Shown here in pieces: positions 36,084 to 48,971 of a stretch of 64,000 nt of DNA. This DNA comes from Takakia lepidozioides (taxonomy: Eukaryota; Streptophyta; Takakiopsida; Takakiales; Takakiaceae). Location of the stretch: contig CM060731.1 in the NCBI GenBank assembly GCA_030704615.1, positions 57,826,756 through 57,890,755 of the forward strand. Reading direction: 5' to 3'. Every line of letters starts with the position of its first letter. Positions within the stretch are counted from its first letter, which is position 1. The position numbers and the translations under genes were made by a program. The notes under the pieces were generated by a model, which saw only the letters and a list, made by a program, of their open reading frames with translations, had not been told where the DNA came from and ran no database searches.

Positions 36084-36663
36084 CCGTCCCTTCCCAACCA
36101 TTTAGGCATTTTTACGCTTAATAATTGTTAAAAAACGAACAGGCTGCTTAGGCACGTTTTTCAAACCATATCTTCACATTAGGCATTTTCATGCTATAAG
36201 TTTTTTCAATTCGGCACATGAAAAGAGAAAAAATGATTTTCTTAGGAATAAAATATAAAAAATAAAAACCCAATGCCCATGGGCTTTTTGTCCCTTGCCA
36301 ATAAGCCCAGCTCAATTCTCTCCTCCAAGCTTGCTTGTAGCTGGCCTGCATCATGAGTTCCCACTTCATTAGGTTTTTGTACCTTCACCTTCTGGGTGTG
36401 CAGCAGTCCACCAGCGAACAAATAGATTGGGATTTGTAGAAAGTTATTTCCGCATGCATATATTTGTATTGATTTTTTTTCAATGAAATTTTCGTCTTAT
36501 TACAAACAACATGAGCAGAGGCTTGATTGCTGGAATTTTTAGGAATTAGGCACTTTGGTCCCATAGTTTCTGAGCAATTAGGCCAAAATTTGAAAAATTC
36601 CCAAAACGCGTTAGGCACTTTAATTTTGAATTAATTATCGCCTAAATGGTTGGTAAGGGACTG
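36084..36663. mobile_element. TA-flanked inverted-repeat element (580 bp), Tc1/mariner-like MITE
   Basis: TA at 36082-36083 and 36664-36665 flanks 24-bp inverted termini: left CCGTCCCTTCCCAACCATTT then AGGC, right (reverse-complemented) CAGTCCCTTACCAACCATTT then AGGC. The AT-rich interior has several copies of TTAGGCACTTT-like motifs in either orientation. There is no transposase. The CAGTC-type end plus TA duplication resembles the pogo/Tigger class. Confidence 0.6.
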
Positions 36664-37929
36664 TATAAAGGAGAGGCCTGCCTCTTACTACTTATTAACT
36701 TACTACATACTAAGTTAGTATCTACATAGTGGGCTGTGCTGCACAGGCAGGGCCCCTAAAAAAACGCAAACATAGATCTATTAATTAATAGGGACAGTGC
36801 AGTGAGCTGAAAGCCCCCAATAGGGTGTTTGTTCATGCATGTAAAAAAATTTGTATCAGCCGCCAGTTCGTAAAACTCAAAACAGCTTAAAGAAATCACA
36901 TCAATATTCGCGGGTGTCGTGATTCCCCCCTCTTGGTGCAACACTGTTCATACCAGTGTTGGTCTGGTATCTTGAATTGGAAATACCAGAAGGGTCCTGG
37001 TATGTCGTGCTGAATTTTTTTAAGGCAGATAGATTTTCATATTCGGATTGATTTTTTTCAAAAACCACTCTATGCATACCAGATTCATACTTTAAAAAAT
37101 CAGGGCTGCATTGAGCAATGGTATCTGAATGTCAATAACCCAGAAATATGAACTCGGATATGATATTAAAAAACAATAAAATAAAAATGGTACTGGAATT
37201 CAAATTCAAATTCAATATTGAATGGCCATCTAAACTATTCAAATAGCCATTTGAATATTCAAGAAAACCACAAGGAAACCTGCTCATCTCATAGGATACC
37301 AACCCCCATACAATTATACACTGATCAATTGCATCCATAGTGTCTCGCAAATGTAGATCATAAAGAGGCGCTCATAAACACATGAAACCCGGCATCCATG
37401 ATGTCTATATGTGCATCTTAACATGCGACCTGCAGGGACGAGGGTTTGGAGGACCGCCAGGGAACTCCAGAGTAGGGTAGTACAAATGTTTGGGGGAACA
37501 GAGAACAGTAGGTTAGGTGAGACCCGGGTTGATACCCGGCGAAACCCAGATACCAGACCAACACAGTCGTTTTGTCCCTTGTTCAACTGGTTCGCCTCGT
37601 CATCTGGTTCTCATTCTTTTCTGCTCAGCATCACCTTGGACGCCGCTTTTTCATTGCTCCATTACTCCGTCCTGCCGACATGTGGGGAAGATCGCGCATC
37701 CCTCTTTGCTGACGCTGCTTAATTATCATAACTCCGCGCGCTTGGGTCTTGTTACTAACCGTGCTATTTTTGCAGTAGTTGTATTTTGCAGGTCTTTCCA
37801 GCTTCTCCTTGTGTCACTCCTCCGCTCGTGTCTACTATTTCTTCGAGTCTGTTCTCCTGATCTTAGCAGGAGTAGGCCATTTTCTCATTCGGACTTAGCT
37901 AGCAGCTCGCTGGTAAAACAGTAAGCTTG
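36664..37929. other. AT-rich intergenic DNA
   Basis: Contains AATTCAAATTCAA-type short repeats at about 37195-37260 and CTGGTATG motifs. The plus-strand frames 37411-37722 and 37517-37924 may be eroded LINE sequence belonging with the tail at 37930-38085, but no motif proves it. Confidence 0.4.
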
Positions 37930-38085
37930 GTCTGAGAGTAGAGCTTAGCCCCCATGAGCCTGGTTTCGGGGTGCTACCCCATCGCTTGCGCTGTACGTGG
38001 CTCATGCCCTCCAGTCTTGGTTATTTTTACTTATGTTAATATGATTTAAAAGGCCTCCATCCCCTTTTGTTTAAAAAAAAAAAAA
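37930..38085 (+). mobile_element. Probable L1-type LINE 3' end with poly(A)
   Basis: CCATGAGCCTGGTTTCGGGG and GGCTCATGCCC are followed by AAAAGGCCTCCATCCCCTTT, TGTTT and a run of 13 A at 38073-38085, the layout of many plant L1 3' ends. The 5' boundary and target duplication were not found. Confidence 0.45.
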
Positions 38086-39488
38086 CCCAAACAAAGGAAA
38101 AAGATGTTCCTAACCAAGGATTCATAAAATGCAACCAAAACCCAAAATGTCTCCAAATCCACCTCCGCGCATTACCTCTCTCGGAGGGGCTGGGACACTT
38201 CCAGGATTACAGCATATTGGGAGCAACCCAGTTCTAAATCTGGTATAGCCATAAACCATACCAGTAGGGTTGTGATACCTGTGCTTAGAACTGGGTTGTA
38301 CCCTGGCCTTAAACCTGGATACCAGACCAACTCTAATACATACCCATAGAACTCCATGGATTAAAAAGTTGCAGGTTCCTGCTTTGTATGTGATATGGTT
38401 CATAAAATCGATCAATCCTTCAAAATTAATCACCCATGCCACAATGAGCCATGAAGGCACCACCAAGCGACTCAGCAAACTAAAAAAAGACCCAGAACAA
38501 AACTGAATGGCTTTGTATCTACACAAGCCTTCACAGCCATCCTAACAAAACAGCAACTGTACTGGGCACAGTTAGAAACCAAAAACTTGAATATCCAGAA
38601 AATGAAAAACGTTAGTTTTGGCCAGTTGAGCTGATAGGCCAAGCAGAGCAGCTGCTGTTAGTCCAGAGTCATACACACGGATACCATATTGGCTTCGCCA
38701 AAAAGCCACTTAAGCTTTCATAAGAAGTCATTGAAACATTGCAGTTTGACAAATCCCATCTGTTTTCCCTGACAAAACACCCAAAAAGACCATTCTGAGG
38801 GACGACTATCATGGGAGTTAGATGGGGACCAGCCCACATTGTCCCACACCTTCAATCCCAGGGTCAACAATGCATGCACATGCACCACACTATTGCACTC
38901 TAACTCAACAGTAATCTCAGAAGCAAGCGAGTAACAGTCAGGCACCCAATTATACATCACCCAGGAGTGGCACAGGCTGGCCCATAAGACCACAACAATG
39001 ACTGGAAAGGAAATCCAGGTGGGGTGAACAACTGACTTGTCACTTATGACCCTAGCCATTTATTGACACAGAGTCTGGGACACAATGGGTTGGCTTGCAT
39101 TGCCAAGCCTGAAACTTTGAGATGGCCACTTTGGTGAGGATCATAGGGCTGAAACTTGGCGGCATCAAAGGTGTAACAAGCTCATTAAGAAGTGGATGAG
39201 CAAAAACACACATGGCCATAGCCACATAGGTACACCTTCTTACCTTTACACTAAACTTCTATCAAGAACGTTATTGTTCTAAGAGCTTGATTGAGAAGAC
39301 CAAAACCCGGCTCGGGCTCAAACAGACTTCATGTTTCAACCTCACAATGGTGTTTTTGGGGTTGTCAGAACTCGAGCTAAGGGCTACGCTTATTTTGGGT
39401 TGACAGAGGAAACAACAAATGTTGGTGAGATCAAGGAAGAAAGGGAGCCAGACGGCAACCAAACTATGTGATCACAAAATGCTGCCTG
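38086..39488. other. 3' flank of the dihydroxyacetone kinase gene
   Basis: No supported coding region. The part next to 39489 is probably the kinase 3' untranslated region. ORFs of 60-134 codons on the minus strand lack motifs. Confidence 0.45.
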
Positions 39489-42400
39489 CTAGGAGAGAGC
39501 AGTGGCAGCAGCCCTCAACCATGCTGCCGCTGCCATCGCACCTGGATCTGGAACACTTGCTATAACGTCTGGAGACACATAACTCGATCGGCCAGCCTGC
39601 CAACAAGAGGAAAAGTTCAGCTGAATTTTCAGATTTTGGCAGGGTAAGGCCCTGGAATTAGATAGTTTAATTCAACCCCCTGTACTCTGTGTTGTCAGAG
39701 GCAGGTTGATTGGGACGTTCAAACATTTTCAAACAATGTAGCTGATACCTGTGCCTGCATGTTCTTGGTAGCCTCTGCACCAGCTGCAGCTGCATCTGCC
39801 GCAGAAAGAAATGCCTTTATGGGATCATTCCCTGCAGCTAATTTCTGCACAACACCCCATACTAAGACATCAGCACAATGCTGCTGTTGCAAATGAAAAA
39901 CTAGAATGCACTAACTGTGCCAATGAACTAAGAGTTGAAACTGCACCAAGCACTGTAGATGAATTGAGTGCTACAGAAGGATCCCGAGAGCCCCCATGGT
40001 GAAATTGCTTCAATCTATCATTTTTAGCCTTAGTATGTAACTCATTCGTACCTCTTGAAGAGCAGTTGATGCAGGGATAAGTGCATCTAGGAGGGTTCGA
40101 TGGCCTGCAGATGCCCCACCATATGTGCTTACAGCTGCCACCGCTGCTTCAAGAGCTGAAGACCCTGAAATATTCCAACAAACCCTCAATTAACATGGCT
40201 GTCGGAACAACTACCAAGGGTCTCTCCCCCTTTCATCACAAAACCAGAGTAAATTCACCAAAGGTGGTACAAAGGACCTAAACTGCGCACGAAGGCCTGC
40301 AGATGTTCATGACAGTGATAGTGCCAGTGCAACCGTGCAAACTGAATAAGGTACAACTCACATTTTTTTGCAGTGATGGCGCCAGATCCATTTAATTTTA
40401 GGCGTACAAATGCTGCTCTACAAAAAATGTCATACCTGCAGGAATCACATTTCATGTCATTAGGCAGGTGGGTAGTTTTGTGGGTGCAATTGCAGTCCGT
40501 TGCTTATGTCCTAGTTCTATGATGGTGCTATAGAAGTGGTGCTGTACAGAGGACCTCCACCACCTCCTCTTTCTGGCATAAAGCATTTATTCGGTGAATA
40601 TTGACCAAAAGATATGGAGAGGGGTTCAGATGTTTAACAGTTTACAGCAACACTCCCAAGTTTGATGCCTAAGTATTGACATCGATGTGGTAGACCATTT
40701 GCCACAAGTGGTGTTGCCAAATCTCTTCGAGACAATCGCCATCATTCAACGAGTCAAAGTGAGAGCATAACTCATATCAAACGTTGGTGAAGCACAAACA
40801 TTGGTTACAAACGATTTAGTTTTGAAACCTACACTAAAGAATGCTACAGACAGCTCAGAACATAGCATGTCAGATGGAAGTGACACAATCCAGAAGTAGA
40901 GATTCTTACAATACACCGCTTGTGCCACCTGCACTTCTCCTTATCGAGCATCCTATCTCATGGACAGTTGCAGCAGCATCATTAAGAGGATAGCTGCATG
41001 ATGTGAACTCTCAGCATGAGCAACTCTCCCTCACCATAACTTCAACCAGTTTGCTCATCAACTTGTTTACTCAAAAAGCGCCTGACCGGAGAAAGAACTG
41101 TGCAAAAAGGTAAAATGTGCAGCATGAAACTATCCTTGGTTGTTAACAAGGTGTTGGAGATTATTTTTGATTCTGAACTCCACGTCTTTGTGGCACACAA
41201 GGACTCAGCTCACACACAGATTAAACAAAGACAGAATGACGAAGCCAGATAAAAAGATTGACATGTGGCTCTACCTATGGTATGGCAAGAGTGCAAAGAC
41301 AAACAAGTAGTAAAACTTACAATTTCTTGAGGTCGTCAAGCACAGCTTTGGCTCCCTTGGCCATCTGCACATAACATGTAAATCCACTGTCAACTATTCG
41401 TCGGGGCTAGGCATACAACTATGCAGAAACTCACTGCAAGAATCCTCTCTGCATGTCTTTATGACACACAATGAAATTCCAATGTTGTACGCTGTACGTA
41501 CAGCCCAATACATGGACAATTGCACCGGGCCATCAGACAGGCCAGAAGTCAAAACATGCTCGCTACGTTATTGACAAGGCAGTGAGAAGAGTATGACGGT
41601 CTGTAAGGCTGTCCAGAGGTCCTACCCAACTTTGTCAGAGCACATCTCCTCACACCAACTGGAAGCACACTTCTTAGAAACTGGTACCTAAAAGGTGGCA
41701 ATGGTTGCACCTCCTCAAATCATAACGCCCATGAAGTGCTGACTTAGAATGCAACCTTCCCGAGGCTATATCTCGGAAACACACTGATATGCCAGTGTCG
41801 GATTCATGATCCATGACCAAATGGGACAGATTGTACGAGATCATCCACTATGGCATGCAATGCTTGCACACACAAGACCGAAATGACCAGCAGATCTTAC
41901 TGTTGTCCCGCAATCACCATCTCCAACTTTGCTGTCCCATTCGTTCAATGACTCTTTAAGATCAAGCAGTGCCTGTGCACCTGCATGGATAGCAGCCTCC
42001 AATTTCTGCCCTTGAATTGTCAAGTCCAGAGGACGAACTGGAGCCTGCAAAATATGTGAAAAATGCAAATGAAAAGGATGTAGAAGAAACCTCCAGACAT
42101 AAAAATCTTTCAATTAATGCGAAGACCAACCTCACCAGCTGGATTTGGCAATTATTATCTTTCAGTGGCAGTGCAAATACATATCTGGACAAACTGCAGC
42201 ATAGAGCTGGCATTTTGGTGGGTTATCTGTGACTTCCGCAGTTCCAGGACATTTCATTCCAACTCAAGATTAATTTTTGATTAACAACACAGATTTTTCA
42301 AACGGGAGTTTTCATGAGTAACTGAAGTTCTGAGAGCGAAATACCATATTCAGCTTTGCTGGTGCTGGAGGGAGAGCAACAGGCAGAGTAGTTGATGGGC

Positions 42401-45400
42401 GGGGTCCTGAAGCAATCATGAAGAAGAGAAGACAAGACATGATTACTTCTGTACATAGATCTCGTGAGCAGGGGCAACAAGGTGATCCAGATAAGAGTGG
42501 CATGCCGAATAATAACTTGGTGACAAAACTACTTGTCAAGAGGTCTCAGGGTACCATCTATATTCCATGGTCATATTGACTTAAGACCCAAAGGCAGCGA
42601 GCCAGAACTGTGAGAAGCCATACGTTGCATCACCCTGGTGTTGGTATCTTAAAAGCTAGTTCTAGTACTGTACCAGCAACACCAGATGGCCAAGAAGGTG
42701 CCTGGGTAGGAGCATCAAGCCACTGCAGAATTGCATCATCCACCTTCAGCACTGATAGGGACATCCCTGAGAAAGAGCACCAAACAACAGACTTTGGCTC
42801 AAGTTTCATGATTCACAGTAACTCAAAGCAGCAAATGCCTGGAAAAGGTATGGTGTAATGCATGAAGTGCCAAGAAAGAAGACCCAACTAAAGAGACCGA
42901 GATAAAGGATAGAAAGAGAGGCCCATGTCCTAGTCATTAGGCTCCGATTGCGTTCTTGCAGTCCAGGAAGCCCATCGACAGGTGAAACTCATATCAAATA
43001 TCTCTGGTCTATGATGTTAAAGTTTGTACCTCCCAATATGCAGACAAAGGAGATTACCTGCCATGTCGAGAGACGTCATAAGAGCACCAGTGTAAACACG
43101 TTCAACAGCCAAGCCATGCTCTATTTGCAGATGTGCAACAGCTTTACCAGCTGCGATCATCAACTCCATTGTAGGTGTTGCCCCCAGACTGCTCACAAAA
43201 GAAGTCTGTGAGTATGGTAGAGAACTAAATCCTGCAGTTACGACACCGGTACAAAATAGACTAATGCGTTCTGTCTGTCAAGTCAAAGACCGACCATATT
43301 CCTGGTCGTCCAATACAGGAATCCCACATTTAAGAGTCCTCTAAGAGGGAATACATCAGTGCATACAGACTCTAAAGACCTGCAGTTTCCGACATCAGCA
43401 CAAACTGGAACCTAGTGATAGTACATGTACTATTGAGTTGAAGACCCACCACATTCCTGGTTGCATAATTCAGGAAAGCAGCATGAGAAATCCTCTAAAG
43501 GGGAAAACACCAGCGGCTACAGTAGCCATGGGCACAATACACGGTCCTTTGGAATCCAAACCCCCATAGTCGTAGCCTTGACGGCCAACTCAGCTATAAA
43601 ATGGTGGTCATGGGTCAACCAGCCACCTCTAACAAGTCCTGCAGGGAGGCTTTGGGCAAACAGGTTTTCCCAGTTATGCCTCCGACAGCAGTAACCCTTT
43701 GGGGTGAAATAGATGTACCCCAATCTGGCCAATGTAAAATGCACTGTGGTACACATTTTAGAGGTTCTGGATGACATACCTATTAACCATCAGCGCAACC
43801 CTGCTTCCACGTTTGATGGGTACATACTGTGTCTCCTGCAATCACAAAGAGCCTTTGAAGTTGTGATGATGATCCACCATTACAAAAGTGGAGGATTATC
43901 TCCAATGCCATTCCAACGTATACCTTGACAAGCACAACTGTAGTGATTGGACATGCTTCAGACTTGGCCTATGCACACACACATAATAGTGTGAGCAACT
44001 TTTTGCCAATCCAAGCAGGTATCGACATGGATCTACCTACATGAGCTCTAAACTCGCACTTTGGAGCACGAGAAGGCTGCTGAAGTCAATTCTACTTTCT
44101 AAGGACCATCGATTATCGTCCAAGTTGCTGTGGTCATTGGGATACGATCCTGAGTAATTCGTTGAAATCCAGCTGTTGAGATCCACAGGCATTGGTATGA
44201 ACTTAGGAACACATCCAAACCAAGAAGCTGCACATACCGTAGCTAAGATCTGCTTCAGAATGTGAGACACCACAACGTCCACTGGTTGTAGATCAGCAAC
44301 TGCAGCTCCAGGTTCACCATGCTGCAAACGTGGATGAGATCTCTTAGGCCATTAACTCGCGAAGAGAGCCACTAGCTGGATAAGGTTGGATTCGGCCTGC
44401 AGACGGCAAGGTCGCATCAGCATGAAAGGGGCCACCCACATGGCCATAGTGGGGCTCATGCTCATGTTGATAATTGGCTTTCATTTATGTGCAAGCCAAA
44501 AGTTACAGGTAAGTGCCACTAACTGCTTTATCTGCAATCAGAACTTTCCAAACTAACAGTAATTACCATTTATTGTTAATAGTCCTTCCACCAAGCCCTG
44601 GGAGTAGGTGTCCTCCCAGTGGTGTGTGTGACAAACCAAACCTCCATATTCATAGTAACCAGAAGAGCTGCCTTGGTACGACAGACAGGCACTCATGCAG
44701 CCTGGTATGGGTCCATGAGAAGGAACATTTGGTGGCCTGAATTCCCTCAGTATACATGCGTCAGATGTAGAAAGTAAGGTATGGGGCAAGGCACCAGCTT
44801 GGGTGTAATGGTGTTAGCACAGGACTGGAACACGAAACAAGCTTTCAACCTTACTGAACTCTACTGTTTTAAATATCTATCTAGCAATTAGTGACCCACG
44901 AAACTTACAATTCCAAGACCAAGCTCCATCTTGCCAGGTCCAAGCCGATCTGATGTGCTCTGTCCAGGTTTTGTGCACACCGTTAAGGCAACCCCCATTG
45001 TTCCGACCATTCCTGCAACCCGACGAGCTTCTGCTGCTATCTCTGGAAGGCTGTGACCAGCAGCAGCTGTTGCTCCTGCAACCTATAAAAGCAAGGCAAC
45101 TCCTCAGACCAGGAATGGAATAAGAACTGCATTTTAGTGACCATCAACCTCCAATTCATACACAAACAGATTTCAGTCCACAGAGCACAATTGTGTTCAT
45201 ATTTTCAATGGAATTTCTTTTGAGCATGAGCTTGCAAAGCTTACAAGTACATTTTCCCGTGTTGGCTCTAATCTGACTTTAATTTGTCTATTACTGCAAG
45301 CACAGCCAAGACACACCAAGACATAGCCAACCACCTTGTTCAAGAACTGCTGGCACGTTATGCACATCTACTGCACACCAGGTGTATTTCTAACCTTATC

Positions 45401-48400
45401 AAGAGTAATTCAATGAAGAAACGTGCACTCTCTTACCTTGTGCACAAAGAGAGTCCCAGCAAGTCCCCGGCGACCTGCCACGCCGCGAGGCGGGGGAAGA
45501 GCACAATCATCTCCCACTATCACCATCTGCAGCAGTGGCAGACAGATCACACTCAATTCCTTGGTTAGACTCCAAATACACCAGGCTTCACCAATTCTAA
45601 AGTCCACGACACTTTTTGCATGGTCTAGTAGGCTTTACACCTAGCTGGTAGACCAGTCTACCCTGTTAAAGCTAGATCCATCTGCCAAGTACAGCGAAAC
45701 AATCCAGCTCAAACTTAAATAGCATTGACCATGGCATCTCCATCAAAGCAGGTGGACAAACCTCAACTTTGTAGCCCTCAGCCTTTGCTTGTTCAGCCGC
45801 CAACCCAAAGTTCAACCGGTCACCTGTATAATTCTGCCAAATCCATGCTCGTCATTTAGAACTAGAGTCATGATTACAATGTGTTCACACAACTGCTGCC
45901 AAATGTCTCTGACAAGAAAGTACCTTCACAACCAAAAAACAACCAGGAGGTCCAGTAACAGCTCGAATACCCTGCAATAAAATGGGATGCCAAGTGAGCA
46001 TTTGCCATGAACAAGCATACACTGTGATTCGAACAAAAAGTTGAAGGAAACAAAATTCCTACACCACTTGGTGGTAGTGACCAGAAGTACTGGCAACAAA
46101 GAACACGTACCACATACCTTTCGCAGGAGCATCAGTGCAAGCACAAGTAAATACTATCAGTTACACTTACAGCTAAAATAGCATTGACAGATGGGGATGT
46201 AAAAACATCTCCACAAATGGCAGCTGTTAACATGCCCTCTCCCACATATCCTGCATGAGCTGGTTCATGCCCACTTCCGCCACCTGTGCATTGGATAGAC
46301 TGACGAATGATTAACAACTGGAAATGATGGCATCCCTAATCTTACCAATAACTGGTTATAATCACCATGTTCTCATACTTATGACCAACCTAGAGAGTGT
46401 GAGAGAAGAGAAATGAAATGAAATGAAATGGTACCTTATAGCGTCCGCGGATGGCCAGCAAGAGCTAGGAGATGGACAGAGAAGGAGCAAGGACATGGGG
46501 GAGTGGGGGGAGTCATCACAAGGTTCCGAGGATGGTCACATGAGTATGGAAAGGAGTAGCAGAAAGAGAGAGAGAAGAGAACAGACAGAGAAAGTCGTGA
46601 CGTCCACTGGATGCTGAGAGAGAGAGTGCTTCATCAGACCTAGACAGCAATTTTTACCTTCACATGTCTACCTGATGGCCAGGTCCACTATCCAGGGCTA
46701 GCATCTATAGGTGTGCACAAATCATGGTCCTGAGAATCAGTTTAAAGCATGGTGGAGAAGTGGTCACTTTGTCTCAATTGGGTTCAGACCTCAACTCTGC
46801 TTTTCCAAATGAGAAAGCTTGGCTGTCTGTATTCCAGATACCAAGGCTACAGCAAACAACATCTTATCAGTACACTCTATTCCAGATGCTGTTTAGGTGA
46901 TAACTGGTGGGGATCTTTAACAATAGAGCAACTCATTCATGAGTAATGCTCGAAGCAAATGAATGGCTTATGGAGAAGGTTGCACCTGAAATTACTGCAA
47001 CTTTGTCATAGTTGAGTCGAGACACATCCGCACGCAATACAACTTTCACCTACAAATCTAACACCAGAATTAGCAATCGAGGACGTACGTGACACTCCTG
47101 ACAAACCACAGCCTTCAATCTTCATTGGAGAATGAACCTCCACATATACCGATATCCTAGTTCCACCTTTTAGAATCTAGCACAAAGAGTATAAAAGGAC
47201 GATAGAAACAGAAGCCTGACCAGATTACACTTACCTCAGGAAAACCATCAAGGTAGGAAAGATTAGGGTAAGTCTCCACCAAACCCTCGATCAATTCTAT
47301 CACCACATCTGCAGACAACTTAAAAAGTAACAATTGAACTTATCAGTCTCAACTCATTCCCTCAGTCCAAGCATTGCAAAGTAATGCAGTTGGACATCTG
47401 TTTGGGATGCTTTCAACACTTGTCACTTCCACCTTTCCCTTAAAAAAGTCCTACTCTTTTGTGTTGCCAGACAATCAGAACCATCAGTGCAACCACATGA
47501 TGACCAGATCATCACAAAATCCTCCCTCATTAAGGAAGCTCTGCACCAGCTACAGATGTTCCATCACCTAATCCAATAGCATATCGTTCGAAAACATCTC
47601 CATGTATGTCCCACATAAAGTAAAGACAAAGTCCTTTCAAGGGAGTGTCCACAATCCGTAGTGACTGCGCTAGAGATCATGTCAGCTCAAACAGTGAAGG
47701 GACCAGCAATTTGTGTAAACAACTGTCCCACTAGATGACAATGTGACTCTCGATCCAGCATTTTGCAATCATACCCATCAGCCAAGTTGATAGGTAGTTT
47801 TTCAAAAAGGAAACTTGGCTCTAAACCTTGTACCATTCGCAACAGCACAGAAAGTATGGAACCAGCCCAACGAAGGACCCAGAACCCTATCATGGAGAGC
47901 AACAGAACCTTCTACTTGCATTGGTTTTGTGCGAAAAAATCAAAAGCTACAATCCAAATTACACATATTCACTACCACACCATCTGAAGTCTGAGATACA
48001 TCTCTATCTGCCTGGCCAGTCATTGCATCTCTAGCCTTTGTGTTGAAAAATAAAGAGAAAGAATTTGTCCATGTAAAACGCAATGTGCAATCACACACTG
48101 ACTAAGGCACAACTTGATAGATAGTCACGGATTGACTCCAACATGATTGTAACAAGGGAAGATAGTTGCATCCCTCTCCACAACCGTTTGAAGGATGTAG
48201 GACTGAATATCACGTTTGAAGACAGGCAATATCATGTGCGGACCAGTCCTCGGAGGTTACAATGGATGCAAACGGGGCAAAACAACCCTGTTGGATACTT
48301 CATGTGGGTTACATGATGGCGCCACTAGACCCATGCTATTTCAACCAGACCAATGTACTGGTCAACTCAGAGCTACCCCTCAGTACCAAGTACCAAGCAC

Positions 48401-48971
48401 ATGGGTGGGTCCATCCTCTCGGAAGACGCTCGACCTTTGCCAGCACTCTTCCCAGGCTTGGAAGCTGCCGTTAAAATGGCAAGTTTGGCTTCTCATCCAC
48501 TCCGAGCGATCACATCACCTTCAACTAAATGACGATCCAACGCTTCCTCCAGATATGGATAATGCACACTTGAAAGAATGTAGCATTGGTCAAAGAACTA
48601 GGTTGCCGAACTAGGTTGCCGTCTCCTGATTGCTGGTGCATCACAAGCCATGAAAAGCCTCGAGGAGTCCAGATGTCAAGACATCCACATGATTATAATT
48701 GTGTTTGGAGAGCAGCAGGAACCGCTTGAATTCACAATATCTTAATATCTCTTCAAAGACACCACGTTCTCAGACCAACAACTCAAAAGGGGATGGAAGA
48801 AACAGCTTATCTCTGGGAGCAGTGCGACTGAACGGACTAAGCTCAAACAAACATTTATCAGTTCCTTGAAGCTGCCACAATTGGGACTCTTATGAATCGG
48901 CGTGTCAAGCTGCAACAAGCAACAACAGGCTTACCGTTTGGATCGTTGATGAGTTTTTTCCCTCGTCCCAT
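39489..48971 (-). CDS. DAK: Dihydroxyacetone kinase (DhaK + DhaL domains), 20 exons
   Basis: ATP-dependent kinase for dihydroxyacetone, glyceraldehyde and related trioses; 586 residues. Exons (minus): 48935-48971, 47235-47308, 46986-47049, 46171-46283, 45924-45971, 45762-45833, 45437-45526, 44909-45082, 44238-44321, 43780-43835, 43058-43188, 42674-42766, 42345-42406, 41901-42044, 41321-41364, 40910-40993, 40362-40435, 40052-40164, 39749-39844, 39489-39596. All junctions are GT-AG and phases close without a stop before TAG. The start [15 protein letters not shown] is the usual family N-terminus. DhaK shows [15 protein letters not shown] (residues 59-73) and GLGIHGEPG with the substrate-binding His225. 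DhaL starts at residue 367, with metal-binding Asp403, Asp408 and Asp410 in [11 protein letters not shown]. No targeting peptide, so probably cytosolic. Introns contain SINE, LINE-tail and R1 repeats. Confidence 0.97.
43558..43725 (+). repeat. SINE body fragment in a kinase intron
   Basis: CCAACTCAGCTATAAAATGG, GTCATGGGTCAACC and CAGTAACCCTTTGGGGTGAA match, in order, CCAACCCAGCTACAAAAGGG, GGTCAACC and CAGTAGGCCTTCGGGGTGAA of the tRNA-derived SINE at 61455-61790. The tRNA-like head is degraded. It lies between kinase exons 10 and 11. A third, weaker match may exist at about 44580-44720. Confidence 0.6.
46401..46475 (-). repeat. LINE 3' tail copy in a kinase intron
   Basis: On the minus strand it ends in (ATTTC)n preceded by GTACC and CCGCGGACGCTATAAG, matching the tails at 2141-2193 and 7101-7168. 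It lies between exons 3 and 4 of the kinase gene. Confidence 0.68.
46838..46873 (+). repeat. Interspersed repeat R1 (copy D)
   Basis: AAGGCTACAGCAAACAACAT followed by CTTATCAGTAC, matching R1 copies at 16386, 17113 and 26267. It is within the same kinase intron as the LINE tail. Confidence 0.65.
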
